From Bacteroides mediterraneensis (GTDB lineage Bacteria; Bacteroidota; Bacteroidia; Bacteroidales; Bacteroidaceae): a stretch of 64,000 nt of DNA. Shown one piece after another: positions 9,035-16,639 of this stretch. The notes below the pieces were generated by a model. The model saw only the letters and a list, made by a program, of their open reading frames with translations, ran no database searches and had not been told where the DNA came from. Each line of letters opens with the position of its first letter. The stretch's first letter is position 1. Location of the stretch: positions 62,001 through 126,000 of the forward strand of contig NZ_JACJKA010000003.1 in assembly GCF_016900355.1 (NCBI RefSeq), written 5' to 3'. The position numbers were made by a program, and so were the translations under genes.

Positions 9035-10336
9035 TCATTTGATTACTTTACTTCTGAACCGCCCCTTTGCCAGACGGGTTTCCACTTCATCCCCCGGTTT
9101 CAACAAAGCAGCGTCTGTTACTGCTTTTCCGTTCAGCAAGGTAAGGCTGTAGCCTTTCTTCAGCAAGACTTCCGGCGAAGCGGAAGACACCCGTTGCGCC
9201 AACAGTTCCAGCCGATGCGTTTCACGCTGCACCCGGTTCTGCAAGGCAGAAAGTACACGGGGCATCAGCTGCAAACGGTAGTTTTCCTGCAACAAACGCG
9301 ACTGCCAGGCCGTCTTTATCCGGTTCTGAAAACGTTCCTGCCGGAAGTTTTCCCGCTGCAACCGCATCTGTACTTGTCCGGGAATACGGGTCACAAAAGC
9401 TTCCAGCCGTTGTTTCTCCTGCTGCAACAAGCGGGGAACTTCCTCATAAATAATTTCTTCGTATCCTTCCAGCTCCTGGGCCGTCTGCCGCAAGTGGTTA
9501 ATCAGGAACTCGGCGGCGGCCGTCGGGGTCTTCACCCGCGTATGGGCAATCAGGTCCAATACGGTATCGTCGCGTTCATGCCCGATTCCGGTAATAATGG
9601 GAAGCGGGAACTGGGCACAGTTTGCTGCCAGCTCGTAAGTGTCAAAGCCGGAAAGGTCGGATGTGGCTCCTCCCCCTCGGATGATGACCACCACATCCCA
9701 AAGGTCGCGCGTGGCATTGATACGGTCGAGGGCCTGAATGATGGACTGCTCCACCTGCTCTCCCTGCATGACCGCCTGAAAAAGACAAGAATAAAACACG
9801 AAGCCGAAGGCATTGTGCTGCAACTGGTTGCAAAAATCGCCATAACCGGCCGCCGTAGCCGATGAAATCACGGCAATGCGTTGCGTCAGCACCGGCAGTT
9901 CCAGTTCTTTATTGAGTGTCAGGATGCCTTCTTCGTCCAGCCGACGCAGAATCTCCTTGCGGCGGCGTACCATATCGCCCAACGTGTACGTCGGGTCGAT
10001 GTTAACCACCGTCAGCGAATAGCCGTACAGCTCATGAAAATCGACCGTCACCTTGACCAGCACCTTCAGTCCCGACACAAAAGCCTGACCGGTTTCCCGC
10101 TCAAAATACGCCCGCAACCGACTGAATACATTCGCCCAGATAATACCCCGGGCCTTGGCCAGCAGGGCATTGCCCGTCGCGTCTTTCTGCACGAACTCCA
10201 GGTAACAATGGCCGGAATAGTTCACGCGTACGTCGCTCAGTTCCGCCTGCACCCAATATTCATCCGGCAAGCAGGAAGTGATGCTCCTCCTGACCAGTGA
10301 ATTCAGTTCCAGCAAAGACAAAGGCTTATTTTCCAT
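9035..10336 (-). CDS. xseA: Exodeoxyribonuclease VII large subunit
   Basis: A 433-residue XseA. The N-terminal OB-fold (about 1-105; WVQAELSDVRVNYSGHCYLEF) is followed by the catalytic core with RIAVISSATAAGYGDF, VVIIRGGGATSDLSGFDTYELA, PIITGIGHERDDTVLDLIAH and a threonine-alanine block (VKTPTAAAEF). A coiled-coil region (about 285-390) and a small C-terminal beta domain (KKGYSLTLLNGKAV) complete the usual architecture. With XseB it forms the single-strand-specific exonuclease. Its start overlaps the 3' end of the upstream subtilase gene by 11 bp, so expression is probably coupled to that gene. Confidence 0.95.
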   Translation of the reverse strand: MENKPLSLLELNSLVRRSITSCLPDEYWVQAELSDVRVNYSGHCYLEFVQKDATGNALLAKARGIIWANVFSRLRAYFERETGQAFVSGLKVLVKVTVDFHELYGYSLTVVNIDPTYTLGDMVRRRKEILRRLDEEGILTLNKELELPVLTQRIAVISSATAAGYGDFCNQLQHNAFGFVFYSCLFQAVMQGEQVEQSIIQALDRINATRDLWDVVVIIRGGGATSDLSGFDTYELAANCAQFPLPIITGIGHERDDTVLDLIAHTRVKTPTAAAEFLINHLRQTAQELEGYEEIIYEEVPRLLQQEKQRLEAFVTRIPGQVQMRLQRENFRQERFQNRIKTAWQSRLLQENYRLQLMPRVLSALQNRVQRETHRLELLAQRVSSASPEVLLKKGYSLTLLNGKAVTDAALLKPGDEVETRLAKGRFRSKVIK

Positions 10337-11717
10337 TACCGTCCGTTTTCAATTTCAACCCCATCTGATAGGCTTTCCACATATCGGTCACGCCATAACC
10401 GTAAATATTGTCCGGATAGGCACTACGGTCGCTGGCCTTGTGCACAATCTCAATCAACTGAGGTACCGTCAACCACGGACAAGCCTGCCACAGACAAGCC
10501 ACCAGTCCGCAGAACGTGGGAGAAGCAAACGACGTACCATTGGCAAAAGAGGTACCGCCATTCACGCCTACCACGGCTGAATGCACGCCTACCGCCATGA
10601 CATCCGGTTTGATACGTCCGTCAGCTGTATCACCGATGGAAGAGAAAGGTGCGTTGACTCCCATATTGTCTATCGCTCCGATGGTCAAAATGCCGTCTGC
10701 ATCCGCCGGAGGCGTAATCTTTTTCCAGGTATCCATGCCTGAGTTTCCGGCACTGCACACTACCAACAATCCTTTCTTCGCCGCATACGAGGCCGAAGAG
10801 GCCATCAGGGAAGTACGCCCGTCCAGTTCACGGTATGTATAGTTATCCACCGGGTCGTCAAAAGAGTAATATCCCAGCGACGTATTCACGATATCCACGC
10901 CCACACTGTCGGCAAACTCGACCGCAGCCGCCCAATAATCTTCTTCCACCGGCTGCTCCGTGTCATTGTCCTCACTCCGCAACAGCCAGTAACTGGCTTC
11001 CGGGGCCGTACCGACCATTACGTGCGGCACATCGGCTGCCATGCACGAAAACACCTTCATCCCGTGATTGTGTTCGCCGTAAATGTCCGAATGCGGATTC
11101 ACAAAATCATGCGTGCCTAAAATAGACGTTTTACGGAAGATTTTCATGGCATCCACATTGAAGAAACCGGCATCGATGACGGCAATCTGCATGCCCTGTC
11201 CCTTGAAACCGGCCAGATGCAAACTGTCTCCGTTATGTATTTTTATCTGGCTGGAAGCCATGCCATAATAATCGTCTTGTTTCTTCCATTGATTTTTCAC
11301 CAGGTCTTTCCGGTGAGCCACTCTCGGAGGGATGGAATCGGGAGAGGTCCAGACTTTCTTCACCGAACGAACAAAAGGATTATCCAGGTAACGGAGGGCC
11401 ACCGACTCATCCGGCACTTCCATCAGTACCGTATTGTTCCACTTGCTGGACAACACATACTGTCCCCCCTGCTCCTTCAAACGGTCGATGTACGCCTGGC
11501 ATATCGGCAAGTCCGTAGAATCGACCGCCAATCCCTGATGCGCCCGACGTGCCAAGGCCCGTGCAGACAAGAAGTCCTCCGGATGTGCCAACGAATAAGT
11601 AGTCTTTTTTTTGTCCGTAAGCTGGACCCGGTATTTATACATCGTTTCTGCTGAAGCGCTCCCCAAGCAGGCCAATAGGCAAAGGAATATTCCTACTCTG
11701 TTCAATTTCATCCACAT
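10326..11717 (-). CDS. Secreted S8 family (subtilisin-like) serine peptidase
   Basis: A 463-residue exported subtilase. The signal peptide (core VGIFLCLLACLGSASA) is followed by a pro-region of about 120 residues and an S8 catalytic domain. The Asp is in QIAVIDAGFF, the His in GEHNHGMKVF, the oxyanion Asn region in VCSAGNSGMD and the Ser in GTSFASP (Ser396). ATG codons at 11717 and 11711 are both possible; both lie just after the promoter box at 11737, which rules out the much longer upstream reading frame. The substrate is unknown. It is the first gene of an operon with xseA and xseB, with which it overlaps; the functional link is not obvious and may reflect transcription only. Confidence 0.88.
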   Translation of the reverse strand: MWMKLNRVGIFLCLLACLGSASAETMYKYRVQLTDKKKTTYSLAHPEDFLSARALARRAHQGLAVDSTDLPICQAYIDRLKEQGGQYVLSSKWNNTVLMEVPDESVALRYLDNPFVRSVKKVWTSPDSIPPRVAHRKDLVKNQWKKQDDYYGMASSQIKIHNGDSLHLAGFKGQGMQIAVIDAGFFNVDAMKIFRKTSILGTHDFVNPHSDIYGEHNHGMKVFSCMAADVPHVMVGTAPEASYWLLRSEDNDTEQPVEEDYWAAAVEFADSVGVDIVNTSLGYYSFDDPVDNYTYRELDGRTSLMASSASYAAKKGLLVVCSAGNSGMDTWKKITPPADADGILTIGAIDNMGVNAPFSSIGDTADGRIKPDVMAVGVHSAVVGVNGGTSFANGTSFASPTFCGLVACLWQACPWLTVPQLIEIVHKASDRSAYPDNIYGYGVTDMWKAYQMGLKLKTDGNGK

Positions 11718-11736
11718 AGCGTTTATTTTTGGAGCG

Positions 11737-11744
11737 CAAAGATA
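11737..11744 (-). promoter_or_regulatory. -7 box for the subtilase-xseA-xseB operon
   Basis: Reads TATCTTTG on the minus strand (TAnnTTTG consensus), placing the transcript start close to the ATG at 11717. It is divergent from the MATE promoter box 33 bp away, so the two promoters share one control region. Confidence 0.6.
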
Positions 11745-11776
11745 CACAAAGTTTTCCCTGATTGCGGAAAAAAACT

Positions 11777-11784
11777 TACCTTTG
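11777..11784 (+). promoter_or_regulatory. -7 box for the MATE transporter gene
   Basis: Reads TACCTTTG followed by C, matching the TAnnTTTG consensus, with a T-rich -33 candidate about 21 bp upstream. It implies a ~55-nt leader before the ATG at 11848. Confidence 0.6.
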
Positions 11785-11847
11785 CCCGATTTTTTAGAAA
11801 ATCTAAAGATTACTGAATAACAATTAATAAGAAAAGAATAAGAGAGT

Positions 11848-13218
11848 ATGACGTCACAAAAAGGAACAGCCACCGAGTTGGGAACAGAAAGAATCGGGAA
11901 ACTATTGATGCAATATGCCATCCCAGCCATCATTGCCATGACTGCCTCCTCCCTCTACAACATGGTAGACAGTATCTTCATCGGACACGGAGTCGGACCG
12001 TTGGCCATCTCCGGACTGGCCATCACCTTTCCACTGATGAACCTGGCCGCCGCTTTCGGCTCACTGGTAGGAGTCGGTGCCTCCACCCTTATTTCGGTCA
12101 AACTGGGACAGAAGGATTATACCACCGCCCAGCATATTTTGGGAAACGTGGTTTCACTCAACCTACTCATCGGACTGCTGTTCACCCTTGTCAGCCTGCT
12201 GTTTCTGGACCCGATTCTGTATTTCTTCGGAGCCAGCGATGCGACCCTTCCTTACGCCAGAGACTACATGATTACCATCCTTTTAGGAAACGTCATCACC
12301 CACATGTACCTGGGACTGAACTCCGTGTTGCGTTCGGCCGGACATCCGCAGAAGGCCATGGCAGCCACCATCCTGACCGTGGTCATCAATACGCTGCTGG
12401 ACCCCTTGTTCATCTATACCTTCCACATGGGAATCCGCGGTGCGGCCATCGCCACGGTACTGGCACAGGTCATTTCCTTATGCTGGCTTATCAAGATTTT
12501 CTGTAACAAGAATGAACTCCTGCATCTGAAAAGAGGGATTTATCGGCTCAAGACGACGCTGGTAGAAAACATTATCGGAATCGGACTGGCTCCCTTCTTC
12601 ATGAACTTAGCTTCCTGCTTCATCGTCATCCTCATCAACAAAGGATTGAAGCTGTACGACGGGGATTTGGCCATCGGAGCTTTCGGCATCGTCAACCGCA
12701 TCGTGTTCCTGTTTGTCATGATTGTGATGGGACTGAACCAAGGCATGCAACCCATTGCCGGCTATAATTTCGGTGCCCAGCACTACCATCGGGTGAACCA
12801 AGTCATGAAGTATACCGTTATTGCCGCCACCATTGTGACCACCACCGGCTTCCTCGTGGGAGAACTGATGCCGGAACTGGCTGTATCGGCCTTTACGACG
12901 GATGCGCAGCTCATCCAGCTGAGTGCCAAAGGATTGCAAGTGGTCGTCCTCTTTTTCCCCATCATCGGTTTTCAGATGGTGACCTCCAACTTCTTCCAGA
13001 GCATCGGAATGGCTAAGAAAGCCATCATCCTTTCCCTGAGCCGGCAGGTACTAATTCTGATTCCTTGTCTACTGATTCTGCCTCTTTTCTGGGGTGTAAA
13101 AGGCGTGTGGTACAGCATGCCGATTTCGGATATTACCGCCAGTATCATTGCAGGCACCATGCTCTACGCCCAGTTCAAGCAATTCAAACAACAACATGCG
13201 GCACAGTCTAACCGCTGA
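11848..13218 (+). CDS. MATE family efflux transporter
   Basis: A 456-residue polytopic membrane protein of the MATE (NorM/MepA-like) family, which expels cationic drugs or metabolites in exchange for Na+ or H+. About twelve hydrophobic segments are visible in two homologous halves. Family landmarks include IPAIIAMTASSLYNMVDSIF near the N-terminus, GVGASTLISVKLGQ in the first half, and the equivalent GMQPIAGYNFGAQ in the second half. The length is typical. It has its own promoter (11777) and no co-transcribed neighbour is evident: the next gene has a separate promoter at 13263. Substrate cannot be inferred from the context. Confidence 0.92.
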   Translation: MTSQKGTATELGTERIGKLLMQYAIPAIIAMTASSLYNMVDSIFIGHGVGPLAISGLAITFPLMNLAAAFGSLVGVGASTLISVKLGQKDYTTAQHILGNVVSLNLLIGLLFTLVSLLFLDPILYFFGASDATLPYARDYMITILLGNVITHMYLGLNSVLRSAGHPQKAMAATILTVVINTLLDPLFIYTFHMGIRGAAIATVLAQVISLCWLIKIFCNKNELLHLKRGIYRLKTTLVENIIGIGLAPFFMNLASCFIVILINKGLKLYDGDLAIGAFGIVNRIVFLFVMIVMGLNQGMQPIAGYNFGAQHYHRVNQVMKYTVIAATIVTTTGFLVGELMPELAVSAFTTDAQLIQLSAKGLQVVVLFFPIIGFQMVTSNFFQSIGMAKKAIILSLSRQVLILIPCLLILPLFWGVKGVWYSMPISDITASIIAGTMLYAQFKQFKQQHAAQSNR

Positions 13219-13262
13219 CGAAAATAAAAGATAAAAAAGTCGCATTTTTCCATAGAATGATT

Positions 13263-13270
13263 TATATTTG
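13263..13270 (+). promoter_or_regulatory. -7 box for the cytidylate-kinase-like gene
   Basis: Reads TATATTTG followed by C, an exact TAnnTTTG match, with a T-rich -33 region about 20 bp upstream; the ATG is at 13299. Confidence 0.6.
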
Positions 13271-13298
13271 CTTTATATCAAACTAAAGGAATTACACT

Positions 13299-13928
13299 AT
13301 GGAAGGACATTATGTGATTAATCTCGGACGCCAGCTCGGAAGCGGCGGAAAAGAAATTGGCGAAAAACTGGCAAATGATCTGGGCATTGCCTTTTACGAT
13401 AAAGAACTGATCAACTTAGCTTCTGAAGAGAGCGGACTCTGCAGGGAATTCTTTGAAAAAGCCGATGAAAAAGCCTCACAGACCATTTTGGGGGGATTGT
13501 TCGGCACCCGTTTTCCTTTTGTAACGGAAGGAGCCTATCCCTATAATTCCTACCTGAGCAACGATTCGCTGTTCAAGATTCAGAGCGACGTCATCCGCCA
13601 GCTGGCTGAAAAGCAATCGTGCCTGTTTGTCGGACGCTGCGCCGACTACATTCTCCGTGACCATCCCCGTTGCGCCAACGTCTTTGTGTCAGCCTCTCCC
13701 GAAGCCCGCATCGAACGCTTGATGAAACTGCATCACATCAGTGCCGAAGATGCCGAAGACTTGATGGAAAAGGCAGACAAGAAACGCTCGGCTTACTATA
13801 ACTATTACAGTTACAAGACATGGGGAGCCGCAGCCACTTACCACTTGTGCATCGACTCCTCCGTATTGGGTATTGACGGCACCGTGGAATTCATCAAGAA
13901 CTTTGTTAAACTGAAACTTCATCTTTAA
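13299..13928 (+). CDS. Cytidylate-kinase-like P-loop protein
   Basis: A 209-residue protein of the cytidylate kinase-like family (Pfam Cytidylate_kin2). The N-terminus has a modified P-loop, LGRQLGSGGKEIGEKLA, followed by the YDKELINLASEESG segment typical of the family. A nucleotide-kinase LID-like basic region (about 145-170; RIERLMKLHH, then DKKRSAYYNYYSYKTWG) closes the domain. It is shorter than and different from authentic Cmk, so the substrate is unknown; the KKRSxYYxYY pattern is common to these gut-bacterial paralogues. It is monocistronic, with a promoter at 13263 and a strong terminator at 13947. Confidence 0.8.
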   Translation: MEGHYVINLGRQLGSGGKEIGEKLANDLGIAFYDKELINLASEESGLCREFFEKADEKASQTILGGLFGTRFPFVTEGAYPYNSYLSNDSLFKIQSDVIRQLAEKQSCLFVGRCADYILRDHPRCANVFVSASPEARIERLMKLHHISAEDAEDLMEKADKKRSAYYNYYSYKTWGAAATYHLCIDSSVLGIDGTVEFIKNFVKLKLHL

Positions 13929-13946
13929 ACAGAATAAGACATCCTC

Positions 13947-13997
13947 AAAAAAGGAAGGGACTGTTCCATTGAAAAACGAACAGTCCCTTCCTTTTTT
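13947..13997. terminator. Intrinsic terminator after the cytidylate-kinase-like gene
   Basis: A 20-bp inverted repeat (13947-13966 with 13978-13997) with an 11-nt loop, A-run on the left and T-run on the right, so it can act in both directions. Confidence 0.9.
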
Positions 13998-14036
13998 CCA
14001 TCTGCCCAACCGCTACTATCCCAATAGTTATAAAAG

Positions 14037-14065
14037 CTGAGTTGGTGATATGCTTATCCACTCAG
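14037..14065 (-). terminator. Possible terminator of the threonine operon
   Basis: CTGAGT (14037-14042) pairs with ACTCAG (14060-14065), with two more GC pairs inside. Read on the minus strand, the hairpin is followed by CTTTTAT, 33 bp beyond the thrC stop. It is weaker than the neighbouring terminators. Confidence 0.4.
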
Positions 14066-14097
14066 TACTTCCCTTATCTTCGTCTGCTTTCGAACAA

Positions 14098-15399
14098 TTA
14101 CTGCTTCATCAGATAAGCCTTGAAAGCGGCAAAGTCTTTCGACATCGGCACACTCTGCTTGGTTCCTTTCATGAAAGCCTGCAACTTTTCCGGAATCTTA
14201 ACCTTCACGCCGATGATACTTTCCACCGTCTGCAAGAATTTGGCCGGATGAGCCGTCTCCAGGAACACACCCACTTCGCCCTCTTTCAATTCTTCGGCCA
14301 AGGCACGGTAACCGCAAGCTCCGTGAGGGTCGAGCAGATAACCGGTTTCCTCGTATACTTTCTGCACCGTTTCGCGAATCTGTTCATCGGTATAAGTCTC
14401 TCCGCTGATTTCAGAAGCGATGGCGTCATGACTGCCGTCATACAGGTCCAATACACGGGCAAAATTGCTCGGGTCGCCCACATCCATCGCATTGGCAATC
14501 GTAGCCACAGAAGGACGCGGATTGTATTTTCCCGTCTTCAGGTATTGATAGAATATGTCGTTCCGGTTGTTGGCGGCAATGAAACGCTTCACGGGCAATC
14601 CCATACGCTTACCGAACAGACCGGCGGTGATATTACCGAAATTACCACTCGGTACACAGACTACCAAGTTGTCCGCCTTTCCGATTTTCTTCATCTGGGC
14701 ATAGGCATAGAAATAGTAGAATGCCTGAGGCAGGAAGCGGGCCACATTGATGGAGTTGGCCGAAGTGAGCTGCATGTGTTCGTTCAAGTCCTTGTCCATG
14801 AAGGCATTCTTCACCAGAGCCTGGCAGTCATCGAAGGTACCGTCTACCTCAATGGCCGTAATGTTATGTCCCAGTGTGGTAAACTGCTTTTCCTGAATCT
14901 CGCTGACTTTTCCTTTCGGATAGAGCACATAGACATGAATCCCTTCTACCCCCAAGAAACCATTGGCCACAGCACTTCCCGTATCGCCCGAAGTGGCCAC
15001 CAGCACATTGACCTGTTTTTTCCCTTCCTTACGGATGAAATAGCCTAACAGACGCGCCATAAAACGGCCGCCTACATCCTTGAACGCCAGTGTCGGTCCA
15101 TGAAACAGTTCCAAAGAATAAATATTGTCTTTCACCTTCACTGCCGGCACATCGAAATTCAACGTATCGTACACAATTTTTTTCAAAGTATCGGCCGGTA
15201 CATCTTCTCCAAAGAAGGCATCGGCCACCCTATAAGCTATCTCAGGGAAAGAAAGCGTATCAATCTCGTCGAAGAAAGACTGCGGCAATGCCTTAATCTC
15301 ACGAGGCATATACAAGCCCTTGTCGGCTGCAAGACCTCTGACCACAGCTTCTTCCAAAGTAGCGTCCAGCGCTTTTCCGTTTGTACTGTAATACTTCAT
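14098..15399 (-). CDS. thrC: Threonine synthase
   Basis: A 433-residue threonine synthase, the pyridoxal-phosphate enzyme that converts O-phosphohomoserine to threonine. The N-terminal YYSTNGKA and LAADKGLYMP segments, the PLP lysine in TLAFKDVGGRFMARLL (about residue 113), the phosphate-binding ATSGDTGSAVANGF loop and the CVPSGNFGNITAGLFGKRMGLP block are all diagnostic. Length is normal. It is the last gene of the minus-strand operon with thrA and the apgM-type enzyme, starting 13 bp after the latter's stop. It consumes the product of the missing homoserine kinase step, which supports assigning that step to its neighbour. Confidence 0.96.
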   Translation of the reverse strand: MKYYSTNGKALDATLEEAVVRGLAADKGLYMPREIKALPQSFFDEIDTLSFPEIAYRVADAFFGEDVPADTLKKIVYDTLNFDVPAVKVKDNIYSLELFHGPTLAFKDVGGRFMARLLGYFIRKEGKKQVNVLVATSGDTGSAVANGFLGVEGIHVYVLYPKGKVSEIQEKQFTTLGHNITAIEVDGTFDDCQALVKNAFMDKDLNEHMQLTSANSINVARFLPQAFYYFYAYAQMKKIGKADNLVVCVPSGNFGNITAGLFGKRMGLPVKRFIAANNRNDIFYQYLKTGKYNPRPSVATIANAMDVGDPSNFARVLDLYDGSHDAIASEISGETYTDEQIRETVQKVYEETGYLLDPHGACGYRALAEELKEGEVGVFLETAHPAKFLQTVESIIGVKVKIPEKLQAFMKGTKQSVPMSKDFAAFKAYLMKQ

Positions 15400-15412
15400 A
15401 TTGTCAATTTGG

Positions 15413-16627
15413 TTACTGAATGTCCATAAATAAATTCATAAACTCGTCTTTTTCCAGAAGTCCGTATCCGCCCTCCTTACAGCTTACTTCATCGTACGTC
15501 TGTACGGCATCGGGCACCATGCCCGGATAGTAAATCAGAAACGGTACAGGCTCATTGGTGTGGGTACGCAACTCGCAAGGCGTAGGATGGTCGGGCAACA
15601 CAGCTATGGCGACAGGTTCCTTCCATTGCTTCACCGCCTCATAGACCGGACCTACAATCCGACGGTCCAGGTTTTCAATCGTCTGCAACTTCAACGGTAC
15701 ATCGCCTTCATGTCCGGCCTCATCGCTGGCCTCCACATGCAGATACACAAAATCATCGGTCTTCAAGGCTTCGATGGCTGCCTGGGCCTTTCCTTCGTAA
15801 TTGGTATTGTACAGTCCGGTAGCCCCTTCCACATCGATGCAGCGCAAACCGGCATAACGCCCGATACCCCGAATCAAATCGACGGCCGTAATCACCGCCC
15901 CTTTATGGATGGACGGATATTTCTCGGCCAAGGGTTCCATCTGCGGACGGTATCCCGGACTCCAGGGCCAGATGCTGTTGGCCGGGTCCTTTCCTTCTGC
16001 CACCCGTTTCAGGTTGACCGGATGAGTGGGCAGCAGCTGTTGTGACTTCAAAATCAGGTCGTTCAACAAGTCGGCCGTTTCCTGCGCTTCCGGACACAGC
16101 GCTTTCACCATATTCGAGCGGAAAGGCTGCAACGGAATGTCATGCGGAGGCACACAGGCCAGCCGTTTGTCGCCTCCTTTTATCACCAGCAGATGACGGT
16201 ACTGCACTCCGGTATAAAAATGGATGCGGTCGGACCCCAGTTTCTCGTCCAAAAAACGAATCAGTTCATCGGCTTCCTCGGTGGTGATATGTCCGGCAGA
16301 ATGGTTCTTCAACGTATCTCCTTCCACACAGATGATGTTACACCGCATGGCCATGTCTCCTTCCTGAAGATCCACCCCGATGCTGGCGGCTTCCAGCACC
16401 CCACGGCCTTCGTACACAGTCGGCAGGTCATATCCCATTACCGACATATTGGCCACCTCACTTCCGGGGTGAAACCCGTCGGCTACGGTCTTCAACATAC
16501 CCGTACGTCCCATGCGTGCCAGTTGATCCATGTAAGGAGTCTGTGCATACTGCAATAAAGTCTTTCCCCCCAGCGAAGGCACCGCCCAATCGGCCATGCC
16601 GTCGCCTAATATAATGAGATGTTTCAT
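15413..16627 (-). CDS. ApgM-type phosphoglycerate mutase, proposed homoserine kinase
   Basis: A 404-residue protein of the cofactor-independent phosphoglycerate mutase group within the alkaline phosphatase superfamily. Metal-site landmarks are the N-terminal IILGDGMADW, HVEASDEAGHEGD and VLPDHPTPCELRTHTNEPVPF. It lies between thrA (12 bp upstream) and thrC (13 bp downstream) in one operon, and no GHMP-type thrB is present. A subgroup of this family found in threonine operons has been catalogued as a proposed homoserine kinase (TIGR02535). The protein may therefore phosphorylate homoserine, completing the pathway encoded here. The fold assignment is firm; the catalytic role is inferred from gene order, and an ordinary glycolytic mutase remains possible. 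Confidence 0.85.
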   Translation of the reverse strand: MKHLIILGDGMADWAVPSLGGKTLLQYAQTPYMDQLARMGRTGMLKTVADGFHPGSEVANMSVMGYDLPTVYEGRGVLEAASIGVDLQEGDMAMRCNIICVEGDTLKNHSAGHITTEEADELIRFLDEKLGSDRIHFYTGVQYRHLLVIKGGDKRLACVPPHDIPLQPFRSNMVKALCPEAQETADLLNDLILKSQQLLPTHPVNLKRVAEGKDPANSIWPWSPGYRPQMEPLAEKYPSIHKGAVITAVDLIRGIGRYAGLRCIDVEGATGLYNTNYEGKAQAAIEALKTDDFVYLHVEASDEAGHEGDVPLKLQTIENLDRRIVGPVYEAVKQWKEPVAIAVLPDHPTPCELRTHTNEPVPFLIYYPGMVPDAVQTYDEVSCKEGGYGLLEKDEFMNLFMDIQ

Positions 16628-16639
16628 AATGGTCTGATT

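Noticed and set aside
14050-15048. Plus-strand open frame of 332 codons opposite thrC
   Set aside because: Antisense shadow; no family resemblance, and thrC is certain.
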